Assembly (NCBI GenBank): GCA_004762125.1 | Contig: SIHQ01000002.1 | Coordinates: forward strand, 277,531 to 341,530 | Source of the DNA: Oceanospirillales bacterium | GTDB lineage: Bacteria; Pseudomonadota; Gammaproteobacteria; Pseudomonadales; Endozoicomonadaceae | Reading direction: 5' to 3' | DNA length: 64,000 nt | In this document: in pieces, positions 45,952-54,730 of the stretch | How the letters are laid out: every line of letters starts with the position of its first letter | How positions within the stretch are numbered: the stretch's first letter is position 1 | The notes under the pieces: model-generated | Database searches by the model: none | What the model was told of the DNA's origin: nothing | The model's input: only the letters and a program-made list of their open reading frames with translations | Made by a program: the position numbers and the translations under genes

Positions 45952-46389
45952 TCAGGCTATTGGTGAGATAAGAGCTAATCGTTTGAAGTGCTCGCGTTGC
46001 TTAGCCCAAAGTAATGGAAATGATTTTTTACAGTCTTTTAATGTTAGAACCCATGTTCCGGTGTTACATAAAATAGCTTCCTGAATATCGGGAGCCAAAC
46101 AAGTCAGTCGGATCAACTTGGCAACACGGCTCTTATCCGTTTTCTCTTTTTTGGCCAGAGCTTCCAGATTAGTAAACTTCCCAGACTCCAGCATCCTGAT
46201 CCATCGATGCCCTTGAATCAAAGCTCTTTGAAGTGAAACCATTTCCTCATGGCCCACCATACCGTCCGGTGTCTCAATGGTAGTCTTACCTCCTCTGCGT
46301 ATTATTTTTATAGGAACGGTCACTTTGATCAAATTCTCTTCTTTCAGGTACTCAACAGTCTCTTTTCCATTTTTTTGAATCACGGCCAT
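45952..46389 (-). CDS. Serine-recombinase-associated C-terminal protein
   Basis: A 145-residue protein. ALIQGHRWIRMLESGKFTNL, KSRVAKLIRLTCLAPDIQEA and PLLWAKQREHFKRL match the helix-turn-helix tail found at the end of, or just after, large serine recombinases of prophages and mobile elements (pattern: RA.RW...L.sGe..si.eLA..e....syv.rllrLa.LaPdiveaIl). Its ATG overlaps the stop of a truncated recombinase fragment (TAATG). It is probably a leftover of a mobile element and cannot recombine DNA without the catalytic N-terminal domain. Confidence 0.7.
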   Translation of the reverse strand: MAVIQKNGKETVEYLKEENLIKVTVPIKIIRRGGKTTIETPDGMVGHEEMVSLQRALIQGHRWIRMLESGKFTNLEALAKKEKTDKSRVAKLIRLTCLAPDIQEAILCNTGTWVLTLKDCKKSFPLLWAKQREHFKRLALISPIA

Positions 46390-46559
46390 TAGATCTCTCC
46401 TTGCAGTTCATGGGTCAGGGCAGTCATGCCATCGGGGCGGTAGTAAATAGTCACTTGATCCATCTTTAACTCAATTCGGCTGATGAGGAGTTCGATCAGA
46501 CGTCGTTTTTCAGGAGCAAATAATTCGTCCCAGACAGAGGCTAGGTCACTATATGACAC
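46389..46559 (-). pseudogene. Truncated serine recombinase, C-terminal 56 codons
   Basis: The frame ending in TAA (46391-46389) encodes ASVWDELFAPEKRRLIELLI and then ELKMDQVTIYYRPDGMTALT, like the end of the large serine recombinase coiled-coil/zinc domain (pattern: WD.LFp.Eq.Riv.lLverv...). A TGA at 46560-46562 closes the frame upstream, and no catalytic Ser domain is nearby because the SWIM-protein gene follows. The remnant is translationally linked to the 145-residue protein. Confidence 0.7.
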
Positions 46560-46581
46560 TCAATGTTGACTGGCTGAAACT

Positions 46582-48288
46582 TTACTTTATCGGAAACGCT
46601 TCATTAAGCCACTTGATAAAATTCCGTTTTGCTTTGAACTTGACCCGCATTTGTTGAAGCACTTGGGACATGGTGCTCTGATGCTCCGGTGTATCAGTTA
46701 AGTCGTTCAATTCTTTTAACAGGGCAATGGCTGTATGGTAGCGGTCATTGCTGCCGAAACTGACATGTGTTTCGGCCATCTTTGCATAAATGGTTGTGGC
46801 CCGTTCCAAGTCATAATGCAGATGTATAGCCATTTCATGCAAAAGAGGCAGGTCAAAAGGGTATTCGTTGGCCAGCTCCCATGCCTGATCGATTTCTTTC
46901 TCTGAAAGATAGATGAGTAGCAAACAGTCCAGCTTTTGTTGATGTTGATAGCTTCTTCCCTGTACTGCAATATGCTGTTGAAGCCAGTGGCATACCGTCT
47001 GTTTCCAATCTTTGTCGCTATGAGCTTTTATGGCAATGTCTTTCAGTGTTTCATAAGCCCTCAAGACAGGAGTGTTTTTAAAGGCTTCCCACTGCTGTTC
47101 CAATGCTTCCTCTTTTCTGTCTGTGGCCAACAGAATACTCTGCTGAAGAATATGGGCTTCATCAATGCGTCCATGCTTGTCTAATCTTTGGATGCTAGTG
47201 ACAAATATTTGAGCCTCGTCGTACTGTTTTAACTCAATATGCCACTGCGCCAAACGAATATAATCTCTGGGATGGCGGGCAACTTTTTTATAGAGCTTAA
47301 TAAGCGTAGGAAGATCGTTCTGTGATCTGGGTTTAACCTCAAGCGTTCGTAGAAGGGGTGAGTAAGGCTTGTAGGCATCCCAATCATCGCTGGTCAATTT
47401 TGGCAAGGCATCCCAGCGGGTCTGAACTTTTTGATCAAACAGGTTCAGGCACTCTTCACTGACATATTCACTGTAATCTTCCGGTATGTTTCCGTGATCC
47501 GAGTCATCTTTAATCAACAGCTTCAACATATATTCTGCTTTGGCTTCATCCGATAATTCTAGCTTACCAAAGGCTTCAAAATAGAGTGCTTGAATCTGGC
47601 CGATAACGCCATAACGAAAACCACCGGAGTCATCGACAGTTTCCTGAGCCTTGTTAATTCGTTCAAAGGCATAGTTCAGCAGCTCAACCTGATCTTCTGC
47701 GGATAACTTGCCAATGGGTTCTTCCAGTTGTTCAAATGTTTGTTCTATGGTGGCAAAATACTGGCGAACCTGACTGTACTTGTAGTAATTGCGGTTATAG
47801 GGAACAGCTGCAGTAATGCGTTTGCGAATGGTTTTCTTATCCAGCAGCCCCAGACTGTTTTCGGCTTTTATCAGCCATTCCTGACGCAGATTTTTGTCAT
47901 CATTAATCAGTTGAGTCAGTTGGGCGACCAATTGATCCTTGCTCTGTTTCTGCAAATAGGCCGTAATTATTTCAACGGGCTTTGATCCTTTTTTCACAAC
48001 AGGTTCTGTCAGCTGCTGGCGTAATACCATGGCGGTAGCTACACAGTGTTTACAGAAATCAATGCCATCGGAAGCGGGGCAATCACAACTGCCTTCCAGA
48101 TTTTTCTGAGTGTAAATCAGCTTCACCTGATAAGATTCACTGCCTTCCACTTCAGCTGAAATCCGGTTGCCTCGGATGTTCAGTTCACCAACGACCCCTC
48201 GGTAGTAATAATCCTCACCTCGTTCAAAGGCACCTTCGCCAGCGAGTTTGATCAATATATGATCGGTAATGTCCGGTTTTTCGTTCAT
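46582..48288 (-). CDS. SWIM zinc finger protein
   Basis: A 568-residue cytoplasmic protein. The SWIM motif CDCPASDGIDFCKHC (CxC...CxH type, about residues 68-82) lies in an N-terminal domain. The rest (about 150-568) is helical with TPR-like pairs (for example RLAQWHIELKQYDEAQIFVT). SWIM domains bind DNA or protein and often accompany helicases. The function is unknown. It is on the same strand as the restriction genes, 30 bp downstream of the 184-residue gene, so it may be cargo of the same defence block. Confidence 0.85.
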   Translation of the reverse strand: MNEKPDITDHILIKLAGEGAFERGEDYYYRGVVGELNIRGNRISAEVEGSESYQVKLIYTQKNLEGSCDCPASDGIDFCKHCVATAMVLRQQLTEPVVKKGSKPVEIITAYLQKQSKDQLVAQLTQLINDDKNLRQEWLIKAENSLGLLDKKTIRKRITAAVPYNRNYYKYSQVRQYFATIEQTFEQLEEPIGKLSAEDQVELLNYAFERINKAQETVDDSGGFRYGVIGQIQALYFEAFGKLELSDEAKAEYMLKLLIKDDSDHGNIPEDYSEYVSEECLNLFDQKVQTRWDALPKLTSDDWDAYKPYSPLLRTLEVKPRSQNDLPTLIKLYKKVARHPRDYIRLAQWHIELKQYDEAQIFVTSIQRLDKHGRIDEAHILQQSILLATDRKEEALEQQWEAFKNTPVLRAYETLKDIAIKAHSDKDWKQTVCHWLQQHIAVQGRSYQHQQKLDCLLLIYLSEKEIDQAWELANEYPFDLPLLHEMAIHLHYDLERATTIYAKMAETHVSFGSNDRYHTAIALLKELNDLTDTPEHQSTMSQVLQQMRVKFKAKRNFIKWLNEAFPIK

Positions 48289-48318
48289 AATTTTTGTGAT
48301 TGCTTTTTTCAGATCGGG

Positions 48319-48873
48319 TTAGTGACTTTCTTCAAATTCGTGTCTCAATCGTGCCTTTTCCTGCTCAGGCTTCATTCCAGTCAGGTCTTCAAAAATGGGT
48401 GGCGGCACAAGAGAGCTGAACGCTCTTAATCGAAAGTCACCATCGTTCCAAAGTATTTCATAGTCCAGTACGAAACGGTGGTCTTCACCAAAAATAGTCC
48501 TACGGCCTTCTATCATGAAGGCATAAAAGGTACGCATCACATCCTTCTCTTCATCAGAAGCATCCAGCTCTTCCATCATTTGATCCAGTAGTTCCTCTTC
48601 CGCACCTCTGCTGACTGAGTCTGGATAGGTACCAATATTCCAGAACAGGGTCGCCAGACCAAAAGCATTGCAAACATCCTCTTCAGTTTCCGTGACATCA
48701 AGTAAAGGACCTGCGTAATCTATAATAGCGGCTGAAAGCTTGGGTAAATCTTTCGAGGTAGAAGCTTCAATAATGGAAAATTCAGCGAGTTTATTGTTCT
48801 TTTGTAATAACTGTTTTTTCTTTCGCTTTCGTTCTTTCTGTTTACGTTTCTGACCTGAAGACAATAATGCCAT
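48319..48873 (-). CDS. Hypothetical protein with basic N-terminus
   Basis: A 184-residue protein. Residues 5-22 are almost entirely Lys, Arg and Gln (KRKQKERKRKKKQLLQK), and the rest is acidic and helical. No recognised domain, signal peptide or membrane segment. It lies between hsdR (95-bp gap) and the SWIM gene on the same strand. Confidence 0.7.
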   Translation of the reverse strand: MALLSSGQKRKQKERKRKKKQLLQKNNKLAEFSIIEASTSKDLPKLSAAIIDYAGPLLDVTETEEDVCNAFGLATLFWNIGTYPDSVSRGAEEELLDQMMEELDASDEEKDVMRTFYAFMIEGRRTIFGEDHRFVLDYEILWNDGDFRLRAFSSLVPPPIFEDLTGMKPEQEKARLRHEFEESH

Positions 48874-48968
48874 AGCAATACATCCTGAACCGGAATAATA
48901 AGTGAACCCAAGAGCCAGTATAAGACAGGAGAAAAATTTCTTCTGTCAAAATGGATCAACTGACTTCC

Positions 48969-51900
48969 CTATCTGGTGCGATGGGCCTTAAAATTCTCCG
49001 CCTGCTCAAACACATCTTTATAAACTTCGTTAAAGGACACTGGTGGATAACCATGCTTGGAAAGCAACATAATCAGCTTCACCCGTAAGGCCGCTTTAAT
49101 GTCAGCCCGGTTATTCCAGTCAGGAAAGCTGGCTTGATCATCCACCACAGCTTTCACCAGACCAGCCAGTGCCAACAGCTTGTCTTCCTCATAGGGGAAC
49201 TGGTATTTGTCAGCTACCTTTTTGAGAATGTCGTAGAACGCTTTATCTTCCCGTGAGATACCCAGTTCTTCAAAGGAGCCCATCTCGGTCTTCAGGTCAT
49301 CCATCAGGCCGAACATAGCGGCGATGGCTTCGTCGTGTACCTCTACTGTGAACGCATCTTCTTCCTTACGTTCGTTGTATTGGCTCACCAGTGACTGGAA
49401 CCGTTCCGTAAAATCTATGCCCTTGGTCTTGTTGGTTTTCTTGAATTCTTCCAATGCCTTTTTCAGCATCTTCTGTAACAGCTGGATTTTGGTGTTCGGT
49501 AGTTTGATCTTGCCGATCTTGTCCATGTAATCATCATCGAAAATATCAACTTCCGTTGCACCCTCCTCACCCAGCTTGAAGATCTCCTCTACCCCGTCAC
49601 TCTTGATGGCTTCAGCTATCATCTCCCGCACTTTGGCATTCATCTGAGCAGTATCTGGCGCTTCTCCTTTGGTGAGTTTGAAGACGATGGAGCGTACAGC
49701 CAGATAGAAATGGATGTGGTCTTTCTCAACCTGCGATAGCTTCTCACTGCCACAGCACACGTCATACGCGGCCTTCAATCGCTTCACCAGTGCCATAAAC
49801 CGCTTTTCAATCTTCTCGGTTTGCAGCACATGCTCAGCCGCTCGGTTCAAACAGTTGAGCTGAGCAATGGGTTCGCCAGTGAAGTAAGGCTTACTGTCGA
49901 ACTTATGGAATATCTGACGCAGCAAGTCGAGATGATTCTTCACCTCAATCACAGACTGCTGGATATCTTCAAAGTTGGTTTCGTCGGCCTTGGAGAACTG
50001 CGCCAGTGCCTGATTCATCTGGCTCTTGATGCCGATGTAATCCACAACCAGTCCCTTGTCCTTACCGGCGAACTTACGGTTCACTCGTGAGATGGTTTGA
50101 ATCAGGTTGTGCTTGGCAATGGGCTTGTCGATGTAGATGGTATCGAGGCAAGGCACATCAAAACCGGTGAGCCACATATCCACGACAATGGCGATTTTGA
50201 AGTTGGATTTCTCATTCTTGAACTGCTTATCAAGCTCCTTGCGATACTCCTTGGTGCCGAGCAAATCATAGAGTTCTTTCTTATCATCTTTGCCACGGGT
50301 CATCACCATCTTCACCCGTTCCATCGGCTTAATGGCTTTGCGTTCCTTCTCTGTCAGCTCAGTACCTTGTTCACACTCCAGCACTTCAAACCACTGAGGG
50401 CGCAGCGTTCTCAGCTCCTGATAGAACAGCCAGGCGACCTCACGACTGCTGGAAACAAAGATCGCCTTACCTTTAACCGTTGAGCCTTCCTCAATACGGT
50501 TTTCGTGATGAGCGACAAAGTCTTTTGCCAATGCCTCGATACGATCAGGGTCACCCAATATGGAACCCATACTGGCAACGGCTTTCTTACTTTCCTCTAC
50601 CTGATACTCGCTGGCACCGGACTCAGCGCAATCCTGATAATACCGTTCGATCTCGGTCAGCTTGCTGTTATCCAGTATTACCTTGGCGGCACGACCTTCA
50701 TAGACAATACGGACGGTGATCTCATCTCTCACCGACTCGTTCATGGTGTAGCTATCCACCACCTCACCGAACACATCCAGCGTGGCGTCGATAGGGGTGC
50801 CGGTAAAGCCTACATAGGTCGCGTTGGGTAGTGACTTGTGAAGGTAGTGGGCAAAGCCGTAGGTTTTACGAACACCTTGGTCGGTAATTTTTACCTTCTG
50901 ATCGAGATTGATCTGGCTGCGGTGGGCTTCGTCAGAAATACAGATTACATTGCTGCGATCAGTTAGCTTCTTGGTGTCTTCGGTGAACTTGTGAATGGTG
51001 GTGAGGAACACGCCACCACTGTTACGGCCTTTGAGCAGTTCCCGCAAATGCTCACGACTGGTGACCGTCGTAATGTTCTGATCGCCAATGTAGGTTTTGG
51101 CATTGAGCATCTGTTTGGAAAGCTGGTCATCCAGATCGGTACGATCGGTAATCAGCACAATGGTTGGGCTTTCAAAGGCCAGACTCTTCATCAGTCGACG
51201 GGCGAGAAATTGCATGGTGAAGCTCTTCCCACAGCCAGTTGCACCAAAATAAGTGCCACCTTTACCATCACCGTCCGGTTTCTTATGGGCAAGAATATGA
51301 TCGTACAGTTTGTTCACCGCATAGAACTGCGGATAACGACAGACGATTTTCTCTTCTTTATTGGAGACATCAGGAAAGAAGATAAAGTGCCGCATCACCT
51401 GTCGTAAACGGTGTTTATCGAACAAACCATTGAGCATGGAGTGCAGGGAGTTAATGCCTTCCTTTTCTACCGACTCATCGCCCGTCACTTTGCGCCAGGC
51501 ATAGAAGAACTCATAGGGCGCATACAGGCTGCCCATCTTATTGTTCACACCATCGCTGATAATGCACAGGGTGTTGAATACAAACAGCTGTGGGATATCA
51601 CGGCGATAACGGGTGGCCAATTGCACATACGCATCGTGAATATTGGCTTCGTCTTCCTTGATGGCGCTCTTGAACTCAAAAACCACCAGCGGCAGGCCGT
51701 TGATATAAAGAATGCCATCAGGAATACGGTGAGTGTCTTTACCTTCAATCTTGAGCTGATTGACCAGTTTGTAGATGTTTTGGTCACAGTCTGAATAATC
51801 GATCAGTTGAATGTATAAATCTTTTTTATTGTGATCTTCCCGCTTCAGGAGAAAACCATCAGACAACCATTCACAAAACTGTTTATTACTGTCGTACAAA

Positions 51901-52121
51901 TCACTGGCTGGTAGCGTCTCCAGCTGACGAATAACCGAATCTATCTCGCCTTGGGTAATGCCTTCTGCTTTGTATTGCTTGGCCAGAAACGCTCGCAGGT
52001 CATCTTTGATCAATACCTCTTCTGGTGCTCGCTCTACCTGAGGCCCTGAAATATGAGGGTAACCTTGCTCTCCCAGTAATTGAATAATTGCTTTTTCGAG
52101 CCGTTCTTCTGTGAACTTCAT
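48969..52121 (-). CDS. hsdR: Type I restriction endonuclease subunit HsdR
   Basis: A 1050-residue motor and nuclease subunit of a type I restriction-modification enzyme. The N-terminal PD-(D/E)xK nuclease is seen as RIPDGILYINGLPLVVFEFK (about 133-152). The SF2 translocase has Walker A GATGCGKS (about 297), DEAH box ISDEAHRSQ (about 395), GFTGTPI (about 440) and motif VI ISRVNRK (about 690). The C-terminal part is the HsdM/S-binding helical region. It cuts unmodified DNA after translocation. It is the last subunit gene of the hsdM-hsdS-rhuM/fic-hsdR order. Confidence 0.97.
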   Translation of the reverse strand: MKFTEERLEKAIIQLLGEQGYPHISGPQVERAPEEVLIKDDLRAFLAKQYKAEGITQGEIDSVIRQLETLPASDLYDSNKQFCEWLSDGFLLKREDHNKKDLYIQLIDYSDCDQNIYKLVNQLKIEGKDTHRIPDGILYINGLPLVVFEFKSAIKEDEANIHDAYVQLATRYRRDIPQLFVFNTLCIISDGVNNKMGSLYAPYEFFYAWRKVTGDESVEKEGINSLHSMLNGLFDKHRLRQVMRHFIFFPDVSNKEEKIVCRYPQFYAVNKLYDHILAHKKPDGDGKGGTYFGATGCGKSFTMQFLARRLMKSLAFESPTIVLITDRTDLDDQLSKQMLNAKTYIGDQNITTVTSREHLRELLKGRNSGGVFLTTIHKFTEDTKKLTDRSNVICISDEAHRSQINLDQKVKITDQGVRKTYGFAHYLHKSLPNATYVGFTGTPIDATLDVFGEVVDSYTMNESVRDEITVRIVYEGRAAKVILDNSKLTEIERYYQDCAESGASEYQVEESKKAVASMGSILGDPDRIEALAKDFVAHHENRIEEGSTVKGKAIFVSSSREVAWLFYQELRTLRPQWFEVLECEQGTELTEKERKAIKPMERVKMVMTRGKDDKKELYDLLGTKEYRKELDKQFKNEKSNFKIAIVVDMWLTGFDVPCLDTIYIDKPIAKHNLIQTISRVNRKFAGKDKGLVVDYIGIKSQMNQALAQFSKADETNFEDIQQSVIEVKNHLDLLRQIFHKFDSKPYFTGEPIAQLNCLNRAAEHVLQTEKIEKRFMALVKRLKAAYDVCCGSEKLSQVEKDHIHFYLAVRSIVFKLTKGEAPDTAQMNAKVREMIAEAIKSDGVEEIFKLGEEGATEVDIFDDDYMDKIGKIKLPNTKIQLLQKMLKKALEEFKKTNKTKGIDFTERFQSLVSQYNERKEEDAFTVEVHDEAIAAMFGLMDDLKTEMGSFEELGISREDKAFYDILKKVADKYQFPYEEDKLLALAGLVKAVVDDQASFPDWNNRADIKAALRVKLIMLLSKHGYPPVSFNEVYKDVFEQAENFKAHRTR

Positions 52122-52150
52122 GGTACTGTCCGTTTTTTTCAGGCTACTGC

Positions 52151-53149
52151 TTAACGAATGGCAGGCTGACTTAACATATTCATAATCAAACGAATCAAGG
52201 TTTCTTTCTGCTTAGGGTCAGATTCTGCAACCAGCAAGGTTAATGCTGCAAGACCTGTGTCATTAATAATGGGGTCGCCACTGGCATTTAACAGATGATT
52301 ATTGCGATGCAAAAAATCCACAAACAGGAACGCACCACTGCGCTTATTGCCATCCGAGAAAGGGTGATTCTTCACCACGAAGTACAACAAATGTGCGGCT
52401 TTGCTTTCAATGGTTGGGTAGGCTTCGTCACCAAATACGCTTTGATCGAGATTGCCAAAAATACTCGCCAGCCCATCTTTTGCTCTGGGCTTGGCAAAAA
52501 GATCGGTGGCTTCACCCCGCTCCATCAATTGCTGCTTCAGCTGGTTCAGGGCCAGAGTGGCGTCGTCTGCCGTGGTCAGCTTACCGCCGCTTTGTCCGGT
52601 TGGCTCTTCAAGCAAACCTTCATCGTAGTGCTGTAACCAGAGAAAAGTCTGGGTGTAGCGACGGGAGATATCCAGCAAGCCCCGCCCAGTATCCGTGTTT
52701 AATTCCGGCGATTGCGCAGTTTTTTTGATCAGTGCCAGTGCCTGTTCCAGCTCGGCGGCGTTTTGCTCAAACCGTTGTTTGTTCAGGGAATAGCCCTGTA
52801 CAAGATATTCTTTCAGCCGTTGGGTAGCCCACATACGGAACTGCGTGCCCGTCTTTGAGTTAACCCGGTAACCCACCGATATAATGGCATCCAGATTATA
52901 GAATTTGATCTTCCGGCGTACCTGCCTTTTGCCCTCCTGCCGAACTACCGAGGAATCCTCGGTAGTTGCTTCTGAGTCCAGTTCACCTTCTTTGAAGATG
53001 TTTTTCAGGTGCAGGCCAATGGTATCGGAATCTTTGCCAAACAGTTCCGACATCTGGGTTTGAGATAGCCATAGCGTCTCCTGTTCAAGACGAACCTGAA
53101 TGTCTTGTCCGTCTTCGGCCTGATAGATTTCGATACCGGTCTGTTCCAT
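52151..53149 (-). CDS. RhuM-Fic/Doc fusion protein
   Basis: A 332-residue protein between hsdS and hsdR on the same strand (29 bp from hsdR). The N-terminal RhuM-like domain (about 1-120) shows LWLSQTQMSELFGKDSDTIG and YNLDAIISVGYRVNSKTGTQ. A Fic/Doc domain (about 190-320) has motif HPFSDGNKRSGAF (about 260-272), the HxFx(D/N)GNK(R) form of Doc toxins that transfer phosphate or AMP onto host proteins. The catalytic His is intact. No separate small antitoxin gene is seen. It might be a toxin guarded by, or modulating, the restriction enzyme (inference). Confidence 0.9.
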   Translation of the reverse strand: MEQTGIEIYQAEDGQDIQVRLEQETLWLSQTQMSELFGKDSDTIGLHLKNIFKEGELDSEATTEDSSVVRQEGKRQVRRKIKFYNLDAIISVGYRVNSKTGTQFRMWATQRLKEYLVQGYSLNKQRFEQNAAELEQALALIKKTAQSPELNTDTGRGLLDISRRYTQTFLWLQHYDEGLLEEPTGQSGGKLTTADDATLALNQLKQQLMERGEATDLFAKPRAKDGLASIFGNLDQSVFGDEAYPTIESKAAHLLYFVVKNHPFSDGNKRSGAFLFVDFLHRNNHLLNASGDPIINDTGLAALTLLVAESDPKQKETLIRLIMNMLSQPAIR

Positions 53150-53254
53150 GGTGGTTTCCTGTGTTTATGCCGGGTCAGGCCAATTCATGATGCAGAGCGT
53201 CATGAATTCCGAATGGACTGGGTTTTATTGTCTGTTATTCATCCCAATCATGCA

Positions 53255-54730
53255 TCAGGCAATTGCCTCGGCTTGTTGCTGGGTTTCAGGGATGCGTAGC
53301 TCGCCGGAGATGAGTTTGGGTAGTAGGGTGTCTCTGAGCTGCTCCAAAGCTACCGAGTTTTTCTCGTTCATCGAAATTTTGTCTGACAGACTACTACACA
53401 AATCTTCAAATGCAGCCTCAACAGACCCATTTGAATAGACGATAGAGTGAGCCAAAATTTTCTTTGGCGCGGTATGTTTCACTGTTGAGCCTGAAGCACT
53501 TGCTAGAACTTCATCTCGGTATTCTTTTGTTGTTAAACAACGATAAATAAACTCACGACCAACAGATTCGCCTTTGAAGATAACTTTCCCCAGACGTTGG
53601 TTATGCAGATAACAATATTTTGAACTATCAGGAACTAAAGCAGGATAACCCAAAGTATCACCAGCCTTACTTAGATCGGTCATAGTCACAAGTAAGTCGT
53701 TATGCGATAGAACATAATCTTCCGGTATTGGACCGTTGTAATACTTGAATTTATCGCCTTTAAAGCCACCACCAATTTTGAAATTTCCCGGACTTAACAA
53801 AATATCATCCGTAGGTGTTGATGAAAAATACTCACCTTTGAATGCATAACCATGCTTGATATCTATGAGAGCGCTTAGCTCCGTCGCCTCCCACCCCTCC
53901 GGTATCCATCCCATCTCGGCATCCAACACAAAGCTGGCGGGGAACAGTTGGCGGATGGCTTGTGGCAGTGGTGCGGGTGCTGCGTTATCCGCTTTATGGG
54001 CGGCATGCACAGCACGGCGCTGTTCTGCTCGCGCTTCCAGCGCAGGGGGAATGGCGTTGCCCGCCGCCAGTGCGTTATCGATCACCGGATCAAAATCGAC
54101 AAACCAGCTTTTGAACAGGGCTTGCGCCATGTTTTCGAGGGTTTGGTTGGTTTGGCGGTTGAGTTGGATTTTGTTGTTGAATACGCTCCAGCTTGCAGAT
54201 ATGAAATCAATATCTTTAGCTTCAGGAACTAGAACAGGAATATCTCGGAGAATCGAAGTATTCAAGTTGGGCATTGTTGCGCCAATAGCATGACGTGAAA
54301 CCCATTCACGAATTGTTGGAGAAGATAAGAAGGCATGCAAAAATTCTGGAGTTATTTTTGAATTGGGGCCAAGTCTAACTCGCAAACATCCCGTACCACA
54401 CAGCCAACCAGTTTCTTCAGGTTTTACTAACGCGCATTTTTCTACATCACCTCTGCGACTGTAAATAATATCGCCTTCAGCTAAGAGATATTTGCTTAAC
54501 CTCTTGGCATCCTCAACTGTAATTCGGGCAATATCATCTTCAACAATACCTTCAATAGCGATATTTTTCGGCATCACTGATGGTATGCCTTCATCAACGT
54601 AGTCGGCGGCATGCAGTTGACTTCCAAATGGCCCAGTTTGAACAGAGCCACCACAGGCATCTACCATTTGGCCAAGAGTCGTTAATTCCCAACATTCAGG
54701 AAAACCACCAAAAGTCAGATCACTCCCCAT
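53255..54730 (-). CDS. hsdS: Type I restriction-modification specificity subunit HsdS
   Basis: A 491-residue specificity subunit with two target-recognition domains (about 10-175 and 285-440), each followed by conserved helices (QTNQTLENMAQALFKSWFVD near 205, ALEQLRDTLLPKLISGELRI near 465). These contact HsdM and set the two half-sites of the recognition sequence, which cannot be read from the protein here. The ATG at 54730 has GGAGG 9 bases upstream and overlaps the hsdM stop by 11 bases, so I shortened the frame that begins at 54754. Confidence 0.95.
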   Translation of the reverse strand: MGSDLTFGGFPECWELTTLGQMVDACGGSVQTGPFGSQLHAADYVDEGIPSVMPKNIAIEGIVEDDIARITVEDAKRLSKYLLAEGDIIYSRRGDVEKCALVKPEETGWLCGTGCLRVRLGPNSKITPEFLHAFLSSPTIREWVSRHAIGATMPNLNTSILRDIPVLVPEAKDIDFISASWSVFNNKIQLNRQTNQTLENMAQALFKSWFVDFDPVIDNALAAGNAIPPALEARAEQRRAVHAAHKADNAAPAPLPQAIRQLFPASFVLDAEMGWIPEGWEATELSALIDIKHGYAFKGEYFSSTPTDDILLSPGNFKIGGGFKGDKFKYYNGPIPEDYVLSHNDLLVTMTDLSKAGDTLGYPALVPDSSKYCYLHNQRLGKVIFKGESVGREFIYRCLTTKEYRDEVLASASGSTVKHTAPKKILAHSIVYSNGSVEAAFEDLCSSLSDKISMNEKNSVALEQLRDTLLPKLISGELRIPETQQQAEAIA

